In this document: piece by piece, positions 62,933 to 64,000 of the stretch | How the letters are laid out: each line of letters starts with the position of its first letter | Position numbering within the stretch: the first letter of the stretch is position 1 | Assembly: GCA_022824585.1 (NCBI GenBank) | Contig: JAJDZN010000255.1 | Location: 35,166-99,165 of the forward strand | Reading direction: 5' to 3' | DNA: 64,000 nt | From: Bryobacterales bacterium | GTDB lineage: Bacteria > Acidobacteriota > Terriglobia > Bryobacterales > UBA6623 | Notes under the pieces: model-generated | Database searches by the model: none | Told to the model about the DNA's origin: nothing | What the model saw: only the letters and a program-made list of their open reading frames with translations | Translations under genes and position numbers: made by a program

Positions 62933-64000
62933 CTAGAGTTCCCGGGCGTGCTCGACGGCCTTGAGCAACGCTCCGGCCTTGTTCATGGTCTCGTCCCACT
63001 CGCGTTCTGGCACCGAGTCCGCCACGATCCCGGCACCCACCTGCAGGTATGCCTTCTCGCCGCGCACCATCATGGTGCGGATCGCGATGGCCGACGTGAG
63101 AGTGCCCGAGAAATCCAGATACATAACGCTGCCCGAATAGACTCCGCGCTTGGTTGGCTCGAGTTCCGCGATGATCTCCATCGCCCGCACCTTGGGCGCG
63201 CCAGATACCGTTCCGGCGGGAAAGCAGGCCTTGAGCGTGTCGAAGGCATCCTTGTCATCGCGCAGGGTGCCGAGCACGCTCGAGACGATGTGCATTACGT
63301 GCGAGTAGTATTCGACGATCTCGAATTCCGGGACGTGTACCGAGCCGTACTCGGCCACGCGGCCCACATCGTTGCGGCCGAGATCGACCAGCATCACATG
63401 CTCGGCAAGCTCTTTCTCGTCAGCCAGCAGGTCGTCCGCCAGTGCTTGATCTTCCTCCGAGGTTGCGCCCCGCGGCCGGGTTCCGGCGATAGGGCGATAC
63501 TCGATGCGCCTGCCGTCCACCTTCACTAGCATCTCGGGGGAGCTGCCTACCACGGCGGAATCTCCGAGCTGGAGGTAGAACAGGAACGGCGACGGGTTGA
63601 TAGTGCGCAACGAGCGGTAGATCTGGAACGGGTGGACTCCCGGCAGCATTTCGAGACGCTGCGAGAGCACGACCTGCAGAATGTCGCCGGCGAGAATGTA
63701 CTCGCGCGCCTTCTCCACCGCAGCGCAGAAGGCTTCCTTGCCAATGTTCGAGCGCAGCTGCAGATCGGCCGCTGGCCGGGTTCCGTTCGGCAGCGGGACA
63801 CGCTTGGCCAGACTAGCCTCCAGAGCGTCGACGTCTGCGCAAGCTTGGCGGTACGACTCCTCCAAGTTCACGTCGTCGCCGATGCGGGCGTTGGCGACAA
63901 GATAGACCTGGTGCTTGACGTGGTCGAAGACCACCACCGATGTGAAGAACATGAAGACCGCGTCGGGGGCCTTCACGTCGTCCTCGCGGAACGCGGGCAC
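62933..64000 (-). CDS. trpE: Anthranilate synthase component I, 3' part (runs off the right edge)
   Basis: The last 355 residues of TrpE, so about 150 N-terminal residues lie beyond the window. The chorismate-binding domain is complete: REYILAGDILQVVLSQRLE, PSPFLFYLQLGDSAVVGSSPEMLV, PIAGTRPRGATSEEDQ, LVDLGRNDVGRVA, HVMHIVSSV, FPAGTVSGAPKVRAMEII and GIVADSVPEREWDET. It converts chorismate to anthranilate using ammonia from the TrpG subunit. The longer tail and LVDLGRND place it with TrpE rather than PabB. The next trp genes would be downstream of it on the minus strand, but the permease gene converges there, so trpE is not followed by trpD. Confidence 0.93.
   Translation of the reverse strand: MPAFREDDVKAPDAVFMFFTSVVVFDHVKHQVYLVANARIGDDVNLEESYRQACADVDALEASLAKRVPLPNGTRPAADLQLRSNIGKEAFCAAVEKAREYILAGDILQVVLSQRLEMLPGVHPFQIYRSLRTINPSPFLFYLQLGDSAVVGSSPEMLVKVDGRRIEYRPIAGTRPRGATSEEDQALADDLLADEKELAEHVMLVDLGRNDVGRVAEYGSVHVPEFEIVEYYSHVMHIVSSVLGTLRDDKDAFDTLKACFPAGTVSGAPKVRAMEIIAELEPTKRGVYSGSVMYLDFSGTLTSAIAIRTMMVRGEKAYLQVGAGIVADSVPEREWDETMNKAGALLKAVEHAREL

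Noticed and set aside
1..64000. tRNA, rRNA, integrase, transposase or prophage genes
   Set aside because: None was recognised. The only RNA gene I can support is the SRP RNA.

Overview
The window is GC-rich, densely coded bacterial DNA with short intergenic gaps and genes on both strands. LpxC, a TonB-dependent receptor and several lipoprotein signals show a Gram-negative cell envelope. Two TIGR03437-type domains (a family named from Solibacter), a cytochrome of the kind common in Solibacter relatives, many secreted S1 sulfatases and DUF1080 / Gfo-Idh-MocA / sugar-isomerase-like genes point to the phylum Acidobacteriota, near the Solibacter/Bryobacter side. The several predicted Na+-coupled carriers (SSS and DASS families) would suit a marine or host-associated lifestyle. 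Phylum and habitat are inferences, because no rRNA or tRNA gene was seen. No phage, transposase, integrase or CRISPR array was found.

Left part (1-24.8 kb). Minus strand: the 5' part of a multiheme cytochrome c, a lipoprotein ADP-ribosylglycohydrolase, pyruvate phosphate dikinase and a sulfatase. Plus strand: a DUF3179 protein and a xylose-isomerase-like TIM barrel. Then come glyQ-glyS (overlapping start and stop), a siroheme nitrite/sulfite reductase with a conserved-looking downstream hypothetical, a secreted beta-propeller, a GlcE-like flavoprotein, lpxC, a HEAT-lipoyl membrane protein, and a likely operon of Gfo/Idh/MocA oxidoreductase, DASS carrier and SSS symporter.

Middle (24.8-37 kb) is the unusual part. 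Two giant NHL-repeat proteins (1793 and 1372 aa) lie in tandem. Each is followed, convergently and at a similar distance, by a membrane protein of exactly 79 codons. The two NHL proteins share a non-NHL module ending in GGRWRLAEY. Neither has a visible signal peptide, and the second begins inside the shared module. This duplicated two-gene cassette is the best candidate for an undescribed system. A standalone Vsr endonuclease follows.

Right part (37-64 kb): a TonB receptor, a DUF485-ActP-like pair, a YeiH-family transporter, a second sulfatase, a haloalkane-dehalogenase-like hydrolase, and the housekeeping cluster SRP RNA-dnaX-ybaB-recR (minus strand). After it come a YbbA/LolD-like ATPase divergent from tesA (as in E. 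coli ybbA-tesA), a group II truncated globin, a DUF1080 protein, a Tat-signal SelA-like PLP protein, an AzgA-type purine permease, two secreted proteins, ribulokinase, a TPR protein with a large FtsX-type permease, and the 3' part of trpE at the right edge.

Taken together the genes describe a heterotroph that takes up sulfated or otherwise modified sugars and organic acids. Both Shine-Dalgarno-led and apparently leaderless starts occur.
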